Below are positions 44,002-53,599 of a DNA stretch of 64,000 nucleotides, piece after piece (position 1 is the first letter of the stretch; each line of letters begins with the position of its first letter). Position numbers and translations under genes: made by a program. Source of the stretch: Planctomycetota bacterium (GTDB lineage: Bacteria; Planctomycetota; UBA8742; UBA2392); NCBI GenBank assembly GCA_015075515.1, contig JABTUE010000003.1, positions 310,001 to 374,000 of the forward strand. The letters run 5' to 3'. A model generated the notes under the pieces. It saw only the letters and a list, made by a program, of their open reading frames with translations. It had not been told where the DNA came from and did no database searches.

Positions 44002-44032
44002 CCGCCCCGGAATCGGCTTCCGGGGCGGGTTT
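44002..44032 (+). terminator. Terminator after the B12-type radical SAM gene
   Basis: An 11-bp stem CCGCCCCGGAA / TTCCGGGGCGG with a 5-base loop, followed by GTTT. It sits 36 bases after the stop, and also just downstream of the tRNA on the other strand, so it may work both ways. Confidence 0.7.
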
Positions 44033-44041
44033 GCAGTCTGG

Positions 44042-44115
<74 letters not shown>

Positions 44116-44238
44116 GGGTGAGTACCAGCCTGGAGTCTATCACAACGTGCCGGTGCTCAAAGCCCCCGGCTATCTTGACACGTCAACGGCATGGCCGCGG
44201 CAGCCGTGCCCGCGGCCGCCGGGCGGCCCTTGACGGAT

Positions 44239-44772
44239 TCAGCCCTGCTTCCACCACGCCAGCGCGGTATAGCCGCGCAGCCGCCGCCACATGTGCAGCA
44301 GGTCGCGCCGCGCGGCCTCTATCTCGTCAGGATCGTGGGTCTTGCGTCCGTCGGGGCGCGTGCGCAGTTCAAACCCGAGCTGGTAGTCAAACGTGAACTC
44401 AATCATCCATTCGCGCGAAAGCTCTTCGCGCATCAGGCGCAGCGCCTGGCCCAGGTTTTCAAGCTGCCAGGTGCGGTGATCACTCAGCTCAAATGCCACA
44501 AACGGCATGGTGCCCAGCTTGCGGTTGCCGCCGGAATCACCCAGCAGCTTCACGCCCGGAAGTTCGTCAATAAAGCGCGCCAGCGGGTAACTGTATTCGC
44601 TGCAGCCCAGTTCTTCGGCTTCGCGCTGAAGCTCCAGCAGTTCCACCAGCTCGCTGGGCCCCTCAATGTGGCCGCAGAACTCACACTCGCGCACCACGGC
44701 GTCGGTCACGCGCCGCGGCACCAGCGCGTGGTTACCGCAGACCTGGCATTGTTCGGGCGCGCCTTCGGGCAT
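44239..44772 (-). CDS. Zinc-ribbon protein of unknown function
   Basis: 177 residues. Two CxxC pairs at the N-terminus (CQVCGNHALVPRRV ... RECEFCGHIEG) form a zinc ribbon. The remainder is mixed alpha/beta (SREWMIEFTFDYQLGFELRT) with a Trp-rich end (LHMWRRLRGYTALAWWKQG). TATACT lies ten bases before the ATG, so the leader is very short. I do not recognise the family. It lies between the tRNA and the RND transporter on the same strand. Confidence 0.7.
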   Translation of the reverse strand: MPEGAPEQCQVCGNHALVPRRVTDAVVRECEFCGHIEGPSELVELLELQREAEELGCSEYSYPLARFIDELPGVKLLGDSGGNRKLGTMPFVAFELSDHRTWQLENLGQALRLMREELSREWMIEFTFDYQLGFELRTRPDGRKTHDPDEIEAARRDLLHMWRRLRGYTALAWWKQG

Positions 44773-44816
44773 AGGGGGCGCGAGTATAGAGTCAAAACCG
44801 CCGCTGCAAAGGCGGC

Positions 44817-47800
44817 CTATTGCCCCGCCGGAGCGTCCGCGCCCTGACCGCCGCGCGTGCGGGCCGCAAACACCGTGGCCGACCAGGTTTTCAGCGCCAG
44901 ACCCAGATCGTCCATGATCGTGTACAGCAGCGGCACCAGCAGCAGCGTGTACAGCATGCTGACCACCAGCCCGCCCAGCACCAGCCGGCCCATCGGGTAA
45001 TAGGGCGTGCCCACGAATTGCGCGTCCCCCACCGCCATCGGAATCAGCCCGAATACGGTCGTCAGCGTGGTCAGCAGAATCGGTCGCAAACGCTGGCGGC
45101 AGGCCGCCAGCACGGCCTCGTCCCGGCCCATGCCCTCAAGCCGCAGGCGGTTGACCAGGTCAATCAGCACAATGCCGTTGTTTACCACCACACCCACCAG
45201 CACCATCAGCCCCAGGCCGGTGATCACGTCAAAGGGCGTATTGAACAACCACAGCGCGCCATAGCCGCCAAACAGCGCGCCGGGCACGCTGACGGCCAGA
45301 ATACAGACAGGCTTGAGCAGGCTTTCGAACAGGAAACACATCACCAGAAACACCAGCACGCCCGACCAGATCAGCGTCTTGAACAGGTCGTCAAAGCGCG
45401 CGCCGAAGTCGGAAAAACGTCCGGCCAGTTCGCGGTTGTAACCGGGCGGCATCTGCACGCCTTCCATGGCTGATTCCACCTGGCGCCGGATGCGGTCCAG
45501 GTCTTCGGTGCTGGTGGTGCCGACCACGCGCAAGCTGGTCTGGCGGTTGCGGCGGCGGATCTCGCCCAGCCCGGAACTGGCAAGCCCCGTGGTGCTGGTT
45601 ACGGCCTTGGCCGCCACGTTGGCGCCGGTACCTGTGGCAATGCGGGTTTCGGCCACGTCCTGAAGTTCCGGGTCACGCGGGTTGCCGCCACCGTCGGTGG
45701 GCGCGGCAAAGCGCACCCGCAGCGGCAGCAGGTTATCGCCCTGCTGAAAATCGCGCAGTGTCGTACCGGTAAGCTGAAACCCCAGCACCTGCGACAGCAT
45801 GCTGGGCTGCACGCCAAAGGCCGCGGCGCGCTGGCGCTCAATCGCCACCGTTACTTCATCCATGCCCTCGGTGGTGTCCACGCGCACGCCTTCAAGGCCT
45901 TCCACAGTGCCCAGACGCACCGCCACTTCGTCGGCAAGCTGCAAAAGCCGCAGTGTGTCGGGGCCGCTGACACGGATGCTGACTTCGCTGGTGCTGCTGC
46001 TGCCGCCCTGGAATTCGCCGGTCACGTCCATGCCCGCGCGCTGGGGCATGGCGGCCTGCACGCGCTTGAAAAACTCGCCGGCCTGGTCCACGCGCTGCTT
46101 GTCAATGTAAAGCCAGAACTGGGCGCGCCGTTCGCTGAAGCTGGCCGTCAGCATTTCCAGCCCGAAGTATTCGCGCGCCTCGGCGGGGCTGCGGCCATAG
46201 CGCGCCAGAGCTTCGGCCGGGCTCAACCCAAGCTGCTCAATCGCGGCCTGGCGGCGTGTGTCGGCGCCCTCGACACCCAGCAGGATTTCCTCTACCTCAA
46301 ACACATAGCGCGACCAGATCGCGTCACGCAGCGGCTGGGTATCTTCCATCACGCCGTCAATGCCCAGCGGCCCGGTGGAAACTTCCAGCGTGCCCGTGGC
46401 CGTGCCGCGCGCGACCTCAATCGGCACCTTGACGCCGCGCGGCAGGCGCGCCTCAAGCTCGCGCAGGTCGGCCAGGTCACGCACGCCGCGACCGTTGTAG
46501 TTCAGAATGAAATCGCCGACCTTCAGCCGCCCGGCCTCGGCGGCGCTGCCGGGCTCGATGCTTGTGACCATCAGCGCACGCTTGGTCACGGCAATGTCGC
46601 TGTTGCGCGGAAAGCGCACGCTCATCTGGATGCGGTCGCGGTTGCCCTGGTTCTGGTCCGTGCGTTCCAGCGCGCCGGGCAGAACCGTCACGCCCCACAG
46701 CGTCAGGCCCAGCGCCACCGGCACCACCACAAACCGCAGCGGCATCAACCGCGCTGTCAGCCACCCGTACAGGCGCCCGACCGCGTCCACCCAGGGCGTC
46801 TGGGGCACACCCACGGCGTTGCGGCCCATGAACAGCGCGCCGGCCTCCCACAGCGCAAGCCCGCCCAGTGCAGCCACGGCGCCAAAACCGCCCGCGGCAC
46901 GCCGCACGTTCAGCCTCTGGCGCAGCCCCACAAACCAGGCGCGAACGCGGCTGGTGTGGCCGGGCTTGAGCAGCCCGGCCGTGTTCATGGTCATGGGCAC
47001 CACGGCCAGAGCCAGCAGAATCGAAAAGCCCAGGCTGACGCACACCGGCAGGCCGATCTTGCCCATCACAAAGCTGACAAACGGCTCGTCGGCCATGAAG
47101 ATCGTGGTGACAAACACAATCACCGTGGTGCTGGTGGCCAGCACAAGCGCAAGACCGACTTCGCCCGCGCCGCGGATGGAAGCCGCCAGCGGTGTTTCTC
47201 CCATCGAGCCGCGCCGGTACACGTTTTCGGCCACCACAATCGCGTTGTCCAGCAGCATGCCCGCGGCCAGCGTGAAACCCATCAGCGCCAGCAGGTTCAC
47301 CGTCTGGTTGGCAAAAAACATCACCGCCAGTGTCAGCGTCATACACAGTGGAATCGCCAGCGCGATCACCAGGCTCAGGCGCCAGCCCTTGAGAAACACC
47401 AGCAGCACCAGAAACGCCAGCAACCCGCCCCAAAGCATGGTGTCCATCAGGTTGGCAATGCTTTCCTGGATCGCGTCGCCCTGGTTCCAGGCCGTGCGCA
47501 TGGAAAAGCCCGCCAGTTCGGGCCGTTTCTGCAATTCTTCCAGCGCCGCGTTCACGCGGTTGCCCACGGTCACGGTGTTGGCGTCGCCGTTCTTGAACAC
47601 CTGGGCCGTGGCGGCCCAGCGCCCGTTGGTGCGCACGTAACTGTTCACGCCGTAGGCTTCGTACACGCCCCGGTGCGGCGTGCCGTCGTTTTTGACGCCG
47701 TGGCGGGTGATCTGGGAAAGCTGAAGCCCGGGACGCACCGGCAGGGCCTCAATGTCGTCAATGCTGCGAAAGCGCGAATCGGCAACCAGGTACACATCCT

Positions 47801-48542
47801 TGCCGCCGTCGGGCGCGCCGGTGGTGATCTTGCCGGCGGGCTCGCGAAAGTTGTCGCCGCGCAGCCGGGACAGAAGTTCGGCCAGGTTCACGCCGTAGCT
47901 GCGGGTCTTTTCGGGGTCAAAGTCCACGGCGATGTACTTCTGGGTCGTTCCCAGAAACGTCACGCTGGCCACACCGTCAAGGTTTTCCAGATACGGCTGC
48001 ACCACGCGTTCCAGCTTCAGGTGCGGGTCCAGCGTGCCGTCTTCCCATGAAAAATTGATGAACGCCACCGGCCAGCTGCCGCTGCTGCCGCCGCCGCGCC
48101 GCCACACCCGTACCCGGCCCGTGTCCGGCGGCAGTTTCAGCCGCGCGCGCTCGACAGCCGCCATCACCTCGGCGTAGGCCTCGGCCATGTTGCGGTTGCC
48201 GTCGAACTCGATGTTGAAGTCCGCGCCGGTGCGGCTGCTGGTGGCCCACAGTTCCTTGATGCCCGGAATCGTGGACAGTTCGGCCTCGACCACCAGCGTC
48301 AGGTCGCGCTCGACGGTCATGGGCGAAACCGTGTTGCCGGCGCGGTTGTACGGAACCTCGACACTCAGGGATTTGCTTTCCAGACCGGCCGGAAAAAGCT
48401 CCAGCGGCAGAAGCTTCAGGGCAATCAGCCCCACCACAGCCGTAGCCGTAAGCATCACCGTAACGGTGATCGGCCGGCCGGCAAAAAACGCCAGCACCGG
48501 GTGCTGCGCGCGGGCCTGTTCGGTGGTCCAGGTTCCGGACAT
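44817..48542 (-). CDS. RND-family efflux transporter with embedded PDZ-like domain
   Basis: 1241 residues from the ATG at 48542; the open frame to 48644 is unsupported. The overall plan is AcrB/HAE-1 or related: N-terminal helix (22-45), first porter domain, helices 2-6 at about 360-525 with MLLDNAIVVAENVYRR (the proton-relay Asp is followed by Asn rather than Asp), helix 7 at about 602-622, second porter domain, and terminal helices (LMVLVGVVVNNGIVLIDLVN). Unusual: residues 655-730 read as a PDZ domain (MVTSIEPGSAAEAGRLKVGD then FILNYNGRGVRDLADL) inside the second periplasmic loop, followed by a helical insert (740-795). No membrane-fusion or outer-membrane partner is adjacent. Confidence 0.9.
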   Translation of the reverse strand: MSGTWTTEQARAQHPVLAFFAGRPITVTVMLTATAVVGLIALKLLPLELFPAGLESKSLSVEVPYNRAGNTVSPMTVERDLTLVVEAELSTIPGIKELWATSSRTGADFNIEFDGNRNMAEAYAEVMAAVERARLKLPPDTGRVRVWRRGGGSSGSWPVAFINFSWEDGTLDPHLKLERVVQPYLENLDGVASVTFLGTTQKYIAVDFDPEKTRSYGVNLAELLSRLRGDNFREPAGKITTGAPDGGKDVYLVADSRFRSIDDIEALPVRPGLQLSQITRHGVKNDGTPHRGVYEAYGVNSYVRTNGRWAATAQVFKNGDANTVTVGNRVNAALEELQKRPELAGFSMRTAWNQGDAIQESIANLMDTMLWGGLLAFLVLLVFLKGWRLSLVIALAIPLCMTLTLAVMFFANQTVNLLALMGFTLAAGMLLDNAIVVAENVYRRGSMGETPLAASIRGAGEVGLALVLATSTTVIVFVTTIFMADEPFVSFVMGKIGLPVCVSLGFSILLALAVVPMTMNTAGLLKPGHTSRVRAWFVGLRQRLNVRRAAGGFGAVAALGGLALWEAGALFMGRNAVGVPQTPWVDAVGRLYGWLTARLMPLRFVVVPVALGLTLWGVTVLPGALERTDQNQGNRDRIQMSVRFPRNSDIAVTKRALMVTSIEPGSAAEAGRLKVGDFILNYNGRGVRDLADLRELEARLPRGVKVPIEVARGTATGTLEVSTGPLGIDGVMEDTQPLRDAIWSRYVFEVEEILLGVEGADTRRQAAIEQLGLSPAEALARYGRSPAEAREYFGLEMLTASFSERRAQFWLYIDKQRVDQAGEFFKRVQAAMPQRAGMDVTGEFQGGSSSTSEVSIRVSGPDTLRLLQLADEVAVRLGTVEGLEGVRVDTTEGMDEVTVAIERQRAAAFGVQPSMLSQVLGFQLTGTTLRDFQQGDNLLPLRVRFAAPTDGGGNPRDPELQDVAETRIATGTGANVAAKAVTSTTGLASSGLGEIRRRNRQTSLRVVGTTSTEDLDRIRRQVESAMEGVQMPPGYNRELAGRFSDFGARFDDLFKTLIWSGVLVFLVMCFLFESLLKPVCILAVSVPGALFGGYGALWLFNTPFDVITGLGLMVLVGVVVNNGIVLIDLVNRLRLEGMGRDEAVLAACRQRLRPILLTTLTTVFGLIPMAVGDAQFVGTPYYPMGRLVLGGLVVSMLYTLLLVPLLYTIMDDLGLALKTWSATVFAARTRGGQGADAPAGQ

Positions 48543-48548
48543 GCACAG

Positions 48549-48554
48549 GTTATA
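48549..48554 (-). promoter_or_regulatory. -10-like hexamer six bases before the RND gene
   Basis: TATAAC, CTGTGC, then the ATG at 48542. No Shine-Dalgarno and no -35. The clearest of the leaderless-type starts. Confidence 0.45.
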
Positions 48555-48642
48555 CGTTTCAGACCGCGCCCGGCCCCCACCGGCCGGGGCGAATTTCTCA
48601 AGGCCCGGCCCTGCCCTGCCGATGAACCACAGGAGCCGCGCC

Positions 48643-49014
48643 ATGAAAAAGATCTATTTCCTTACCCAACCCACAGTACCCGTGACCAATAGCGGGCGCT
48701 GGCGTAACCGGCTCAAGAACACCTACAAGGGCACGGACGCGATCCGCGATATCATTGACTGGACTGACCAGGGCCGCGAGTTCTACGTGGCGATTGTGTT
48801 CCACCGCACGGGCGAACGCCGCGTGTTTCACATGAACCCGCCCGGCAGCCCCGAAATCTGCACCGACATGGCCACGCGCCGACCGGTTCTGAACGTGATT
48901 GACCAGGTGCTGCGCCTGTGCGCCAACAACGAAGACATAGACATCTGCCTGCTGGAACGCAAACGCGGCGGCAACCCCGACAGCGGCCGCTTTGACCCCC
49001 CCACCGCGGCCTGA
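48643..49014 (+). CDS. Uncharacterised small protein
   Basis: 123 residues, ATG at 48643 with AGGAG ten bases upstream. Basic N-terminus (RWRNRLKNTYKGTDAIRD), a beta-rich core (REFYVAIVFHRTGERRVFHM), then DQVLRLCANNEDIDICLLER. No signal peptide or membrane segment. No family recognised. Divergent from the RND gene with about 100 bases between. Confidence 0.6.
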   Translation: MKKIYFLTQPTVPVTNSGRWRNRLKNTYKGTDAIRDIIDWTDQGREFYVAIVFHRTGERRVFHMNPPGSPEICTDMATRRPVLNVIDQVLRLCANNEDIDICLLERKRGGNPDSGRFDPPTAA

Positions 49015-49089
49015 GCCATGCCGCCGCTTTCGCGGCCCACTCGGGCCGTGGGCGCCTTGCCTTGCAACGCGGTGCATCGGTTGGACCGA

Positions 49090-50118
49090 CTACCGGTACA
49101 GGGTTTCGTACAGACGTTCGAGTGTCTTGCGCTCGGTGCTGGTGACTTTCTGGCGCGGAACGGGCGATTCACCCCGCCCCTGCATTGGCGGCACATTGGG
49201 CTGGGCGCCGGGCATGGCCGTACCGTTGGGGTCGTACAGCCAGCGGCGGCGCAGTTCCTGGCGCGTTTCGCCCTTGCCGGCTTCGGGGGTAATCGGCGTG
49301 TGGCGCGCGTCTATTTCGGGTTCGGGTTCGGCCTCGGGCATGGGCGGCGGCGGGCCAACCTGGTCGCCGGGGCCGCCGGTCTGTTCCTGCGGCGGCTTGC
49401 CCTTGGGGTCGGGCTTGGGCGCGTCGCCGCCTTCGCCGCGAGGCTCAGGCATGGGTTGAGGCCGGCCCGGCGGGCCGCCGTCGGTGCCGCCACCCTGGGC
49501 GCCGTCGGGCGCGGGGGACGGCGGCGGAGGCAGCGGGGGCGGCAACTCGGGCAGTGCTTGCGGTGGCGGTATTGCAGGACGGTCGGATCGGGCCACTGGA
49601 GAGGGGTTGTCCGGGGGCGTGTCGGCGTGATCCCGCGGCGCCAGTGCCGCCAGCGGCAACAGGCACAGCATGCACGCCACCACCACCGGCGCCCAGTGGC
49701 GCGGCGGCACGGCGGCCTTTTCGCGCGCCGGGTCAAGCCCCGCGGCCACGCGGGCCAGCAGCGCCGGCGCAAACGGGCCCGGCCCTTCCAGCAGCACCAC
49801 CAGCGCGTCGTTGAGACCCAGCGCGCGATCCAGACCCAGCGCCCAGTCCGGCGCGCCGGGCCGACCCGGCAGCGCGTACACACGGCGCGTGATCACCAGC
49901 GCCGCGGCCACACCGCACAGGCCCGAAAGCGCCACGATCAGCAGCGGCAACCACCCGCGCACTCCGGCCATTGCCAGCACCGCGCCGGCCAGCGCAGCAG
50001 CCAGCGCCGGCAACGCGGCCCAGCGCCCGCCGGCATTGACGGTGGCTGACCACAACCAGCGCCGGCGTGCGCGTTCCAGCGCGGCGTGCAGATCGGCCTG
50101 TTGTCGGGACTGATCCAT
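49090..50118 (-). CDS. Membrane protein with Pro-rich C-terminal half (DUF4175-like N-terminus)
   Basis: 342 residues from the ATG at 50118. Two N-terminal helices (LPALAAALAGAVLAMAGV, LPLLIVALSGLCGVAAALVI), a short soluble part (WALGLDRALGLNDALVVLLE), and a third helix near 155-172, in the order seen in DUF4175-type proteins. Residues 185-300 are Pro/Gly/Asp-rich low complexity. The C-terminal 45 residues return to normal composition (TSTERKTLERLYETLYR). It ends 54 bases downstream of thrS on the same strand. Family assignment is weak. Confidence 0.6.
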   Translation of the reverse strand: MDQSRQQADLHAALERARRRWLWSATVNAGGRWAALPALAAALAGAVLAMAGVRGWLPLLIVALSGLCGVAAALVITRRVYALPGRPGAPDWALGLDRALGLNDALVVLLEGPGPFAPALLARVAAGLDPAREKAAVPPRHWAPVVVACMLCLLPLAALAPRDHADTPPDNPSPVARSDRPAIPPPQALPELPPPLPPPPSPAPDGAQGGGTDGGPPGRPQPMPEPRGEGGDAPKPDPKGKPPQEQTGGPGDQVGPPPPMPEAEPEPEIDARHTPITPEAGKGETRQELRRRWLYDPNGTAMPGAQPNVPPMQGRGESPVPRQKVTSTERKTLERLYETLYR

Positions 50119-50172
50119 ACGAACTTTGACTCCGGCCCGGCGTCGGCGGTTCCAGCATAGCACGGGGGCGTG

Positions 50173-52140
50173 CTATTTTTTCCAGTCCGGCAGGCTTTCC
50201 AGAAACGCCGGAACCGGCATCTCGCCCAGTTCACCCTTGTCACGCGAACGCACATTGACACTGCCGTTCTGCTGTTCCTTGTCGCCCACCACCAGAATGT
50301 ACGGAATCTTCTGCAGGCTGGCCTCGCGGATTTTGTAGTTCAGCCGGTCGTTCTTCAGGTTCACTTCCACGCGCAGGCCAAAGTCAATCAGCCTGTCTTT
50401 CACCTGCTGGGCGTAGGCCTCGAACTTTTCGCCCACGGGCAGAATCATGGCCTGCACCGGCGCCAGCCAAAGCGGAAACGCACCGGCGTAGTGCTCGATG
50501 ATCATGCCCATGAAGCGTTCCAGCGACCCCAGCCCGGCGCGGTGGATCATCACCGGGGTGTGGCGCTGGCCGTCGGCGCCGACGTATTCCAGGCCAAAGC
50601 GCGCGGGCATGCTGAAGTCAAGCTGGATCGTGCCGCACTGCCAGGTGCGCTTGAGACTGTCGCGGATGTGAAAGTCAATCTTGGGCCCGTAAAACGCGCC
50701 GTCGCCGGGGTTCAGCCTGTAGCTGTAGCCGCGCGACTCCAGGGCCTGTTTCAGGGCGTTTTCGGCGCGGTCCCACATTTCGTCGGTGCCCACGCGTTTG
50801 GGCGGGCGGGTGCTGAGTTCCATGTGGTAGTCGTTGATCTCAAAGTCGGTGTACACCTCTTTGAAGTAATCAATCAGCATCTGCACTTCGCTGACGATCT
50901 GGTCGGGGGTGACAAAGTGGTGGGCGTCGTCCTGGGTAAAGGCCTGAACGCGGAACAGGCCGTGGCGCACACCGGAAAGCTCGCGGCGGTGCACCAGCCC
51001 CAGCTCGCTGTAGCGCAGGGGCATTTCGTTGTGGCTGCGCAGCTTGTGCTTGAAGATCAGACAGTGACCGGGGCAGTTCATGGGCTTTACGGCCATCGGG
51101 CGTTCTTCTTCGACATCCAGCACGCGGCCGGGGTTTTTCTCGTCGCCGACCTTCATGCGGGTGAAGAACATGTTTTCCAGATAGTTCTCGTAGTGGCCGC
51201 TGGTGTGCCACAGGCTTTCCGACAGGATGATCGGCGCCTTGACCTCGTGATAGCCGCGCTTGCGCAGTTTGTTGCGGGCGTAAGCGGCCAGGGTGTTCCA
51301 CAGTTGCGCGCCCTTGGGCAGATAGAACGGAAAGCCCGGCGCGTCTTCGGTGAACATGAACAGCTCCTGCTGTTCGCCGATCAGCCGGTGGTCGCGTTTG
51401 CGCGCTTCCTCAAGCATGTGAAAGTACGCGTCGAGTTCTTCCTTGCTGAAGAACGCGGTGCCGTAGACGCGCTGAAGCTGTTCTCTGGTCTGGTCGGCGC
51501 GCCAGTAGGCGCCGCTGACCTTGGTCAGCTTGACGTGCTTGAGCCATCCGGTATCGGGCACGTGCGGGCCGCGGCACAGGTCAATGAAGTCGCCGTGCTT
51601 GTAAAAGGTCAGTTCCTCGCCGCGCTCCTTGATGCCGCCGACCAGTTCCTGCTTGAACTTGTTGTGGCCGCCGTCAATCGCCCTGTAGCGCGCGTAGTGT
51701 TCGTTGGCGTCGTCATAGCCGCTGACGCAGCGCACAAAGGGCCTGGCCTCTTTGGCGATGCGGGCCATTTCGGCCTCGATCTTGGGGAAGTCCTCGGGGG
51801 TAATTTTGCCCTCGGGGTAATAGATGTCGTAATAGAAACCGTCTTCGACCACCGGCCCGATGGTCAACTGGGCCTTGGGAAAGATGCGCAGAATCGCGTC
51901 GGCCATCAGATGCGCCGCGCTGTGGCGCAACACCTCAAGGCCTTCCTTGTCTTTTTTGGTGAGAATGGCGACTTCGGCGCCGTCAGGCAGCGGCCGCGAC
52001 AGATCCACAACAGTGCCGTTGACTTTGGCGGCGACGGCGGCCTTGGCGAGTCCGGGTCCGATTGCGGCGGCAAGATCTGCCGCGCTGGCGCCGTCCTTGA
52101 GCTGGCGCAGGCTCCCGTCCGGGAGCTTTACACTGGGCAT
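50173..52140 (-). CDS. thrS: Threonyl-tRNA synthetase
   Basis: 655 residues, normal length. N-terminal TGS domain (1-62), editing domain with HSAAHLMADA and the second site YKHGDFIDLCRGPHVPDTG, catalytic core with MAVKPMNCPGHCLIFKH (zinc-binding Cys), motif 2 LVHRRELSGVRHGLFRVQAF, motif 3 HRAGLGSLERFMGMIIE, and the anticodon-binding domain from about 550. AAGGAG precedes the ATG. The infC-rpmI-rplT genes that often follow thrS are absent. No T-box leader was seen; a sigma70 promoter lies about 75 bases upstream. Confidence 0.97.
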   Translation of the reverse strand: MPSVKLPDGSLRQLKDGASAADLAAAIGPGLAKAAVAAKVNGTVVDLSRPLPDGAEVAILTKKDKEGLEVLRHSAAHLMADAILRIFPKAQLTIGPVVEDGFYYDIYYPEGKITPEDFPKIEAEMARIAKEARPFVRCVSGYDDANEHYARYRAIDGGHNKFKQELVGGIKERGEELTFYKHGDFIDLCRGPHVPDTGWLKHVKLTKVSGAYWRADQTREQLQRVYGTAFFSKEELDAYFHMLEEARKRDHRLIGEQQELFMFTEDAPGFPFYLPKGAQLWNTLAAYARNKLRKRGYHEVKAPIILSESLWHTSGHYENYLENMFFTRMKVGDEKNPGRVLDVEEERPMAVKPMNCPGHCLIFKHKLRSHNEMPLRYSELGLVHRRELSGVRHGLFRVQAFTQDDAHHFVTPDQIVSEVQMLIDYFKEVYTDFEINDYHMELSTRPPKRVGTDEMWDRAENALKQALESRGYSYRLNPGDGAFYGPKIDFHIRDSLKRTWQCGTIQLDFSMPARFGLEYVGADGQRHTPVMIHRAGLGSLERFMGMIIEHYAGAFPLWLAPVQAMILPVGEKFEAYAQQVKDRLIDFGLRVEVNLKNDRLNYKIREASLQKIPYILVVGDKEQQNGSVNVRSRDKGELGEMPVPAFLESLPDWKK

Positions 52141-52216
52141 GGTTGTTCTCCTTGCGGGACGGAAACGCCCGTCACGCGGTCAACCCGGCGGCTACCGTCC
52201 GCCGTGGCATGGCCGC

Positions 52217-52244
52217 AGAGTAACGCCAAGTCTTGCCGCGTCAA
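52217..52244 (-). promoter_or_regulatory. Promoter of thrS
   Basis: Minus strand TTGACG (52244-52239), a 16-base spacer, TACTCT (52222-52217). Transcription should start near 52210, about 70 bases before the thrS ATG. Confidence 0.6.
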
Positions 52245-52301
52245 GAGCGTTGCAAGCGGCCCCCGGCCGTTTCGCGTTTTCGCTTTTTCGCGGCCTGACG
52301 G

Positions 52302-52307
52302 TAAAAC
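52302..52307 (+). promoter_or_regulatory. -10-like hexamer six bases before the ATP-grasp gene
   Basis: TAAAAC, CACTCC, then the ATG at 52314, with no Shine-Dalgarno. Weak match on its own; counted because the spacing recurs. Confidence 0.3.
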
Positions 52308-52313
52308 CACTCC

Positions 52314-53570
52314 ATGCGCCACATTCTCATCCCTTTTCCCACACTCTGGGATGACCTTCAGTTCGAGGCCTGCAAGGCCGACTGGTCGGCGCGCTTTCTG
52401 CCGCATTTCACCCAACCGCGCGACTTTGACGTGCGCTGGGATTTTGACGTCAGGGGGTTCATCGCCGCCCAGGTCGCGGCCTGGCGCGGCCGCGCCGCCG
52501 GCGTGTTCAGTTCCAGCGATTACCCCGGAGCCTTTGCCGCGGCGGCGATCGCAGACCAGCTTGGGCTTTGCGGCCCCGGCGCCGCAAACGTGCTGCGCGC
52601 CGCCCACAAGCTGCGCGCCCGCCAGGCCATGAACGCCGTTGCACCGGTCAAACACGCGCTGGTGGACCCGGCAGCGGTTGCCGACCCGCCGTTCGGCTTT
52701 CCGTGTTTCGTCAAGCCCGTCAAGGGTACGTATTCCATGTTCGCGCGCCGCGTGGCCGATGCCGCGCAGTTGCGGGCGTTTCTGGGATCGCGCGAGGTGC
52801 AGGACTACACGCGTTATTTTCTGCGCATCTTCAACGAACTGTGGGCCGAACACACCGGCGACCCGGTTGACGGCAGGTTCTTCATCGCCGAAGAACCGCT
52901 GGCGGGCGCGCAGGTCACCGTCGAGGGCATGGTCACGCGCGGGCACGTCACCATCTTTGGTGTCGTGGACACGGTGTTTCACCCCGGCACCCAAAGCTTC
53001 GCCCGCTTTGTGTACCCGTCGCGCCTGCCTCACGCCGCGCAGTCCGAAATGGCCCGCGTGGCCACCGCCGCCGTGGCCGCGCTGGGCATGGACAACACGC
53101 TGTTCAACTTCGAGATGTTCTGGGACGCCGGACGCGGCGCGCAGATCATTGAGTTCAACCCGCGCCTGTGCGGCCAGTTCGGTGACCTCTACCAGCGCGT
53201 GGACGGCAAGAACAGCTATGTGGCCGCCCTGGAACTCGCCTGCGGCCTGACACCCGAATGGCCGCGCCGGCAGGGGGCTTACAGAATTGCCGCCAGCGTG
53301 CCCCTGCGCGTGTTTCGCCCGGTGCACGTGCAGCGCGCGCCAAAACCTGTGGAAGTGCGCGAGATCAACGAAGGCTGTCCCGAGGCCCTGATCTGGTCCG
53401 AGGTCGCCACCGGCATGAACCTGGACGACTTTCACCAGGAAGACGGCGCCAGCGTGCGCTACGGCGTGATCAACCTGGCCGCCGACAGCGAGACCGCGAT
53501 ACTTGCCCGTTGCGAGGAAATCCGGCGGCGGCTGGGGTTTGAGTTTGTGGACCTTGAGCCCGGAGCGTAA
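52314..53570 (+). CDS. ATP-grasp domain enzyme
   Basis: 418 residues. The N-terminal preATP-grasp part has GVFSSSDYPGAFAAAAIADQ and LGLCGPGAANVLRAAHKLRA, the pattern before the domain in carboxylate-amine ligases. The ATP-binding Lys lies in PFGFPCFVKPVKGTYSMFAR. The Mg-binding C-terminal loop is FNFEMFWDAG ... IIEFNPRLCGQFGDLYQRVD (Glu and Asn as required). It should join a carboxylate to an amine or thiol via an acylphosphate; the substrate is unknown. It stands alone, divergent from thrS. Confidence 0.82.
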   Translation: MRHILIPFPTLWDDLQFEACKADWSARFLPHFTQPRDFDVRWDFDVRGFIAAQVAAWRGRAAGVFSSSDYPGAFAAAAIADQLGLCGPGAANVLRAAHKLRARQAMNAVAPVKHALVDPAAVADPPFGFPCFVKPVKGTYSMFARRVADAAQLRAFLGSREVQDYTRYFLRIFNELWAEHTGDPVDGRFFIAEEPLAGAQVTVEGMVTRGHVTIFGVVDTVFHPGTQSFARFVYPSRLPHAAQSEMARVATAAVAALGMDNTLFNFEMFWDAGRGAQIIEFNPRLCGQFGDLYQRVDGKNSYVAALELACGLTPEWPRRQGAYRIAASVPLRVFRPVHVQRAPKPVEVREINEGCPEALIWSEVATGMNLDDFHQEDGASVRYGVINLAADSETAILARCEEIRRRLGFEFVDLEPGA

Positions 53571-53599
53571 GCGACGGGGCGCCGCACACGCCCCCGCGC

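Noticed and set aside
50173-52313. T-box leader upstream of thrS
   Set aside because: The gap to the promoter is only about 70 bases, with no specifier loop or TGGNACC-type box.
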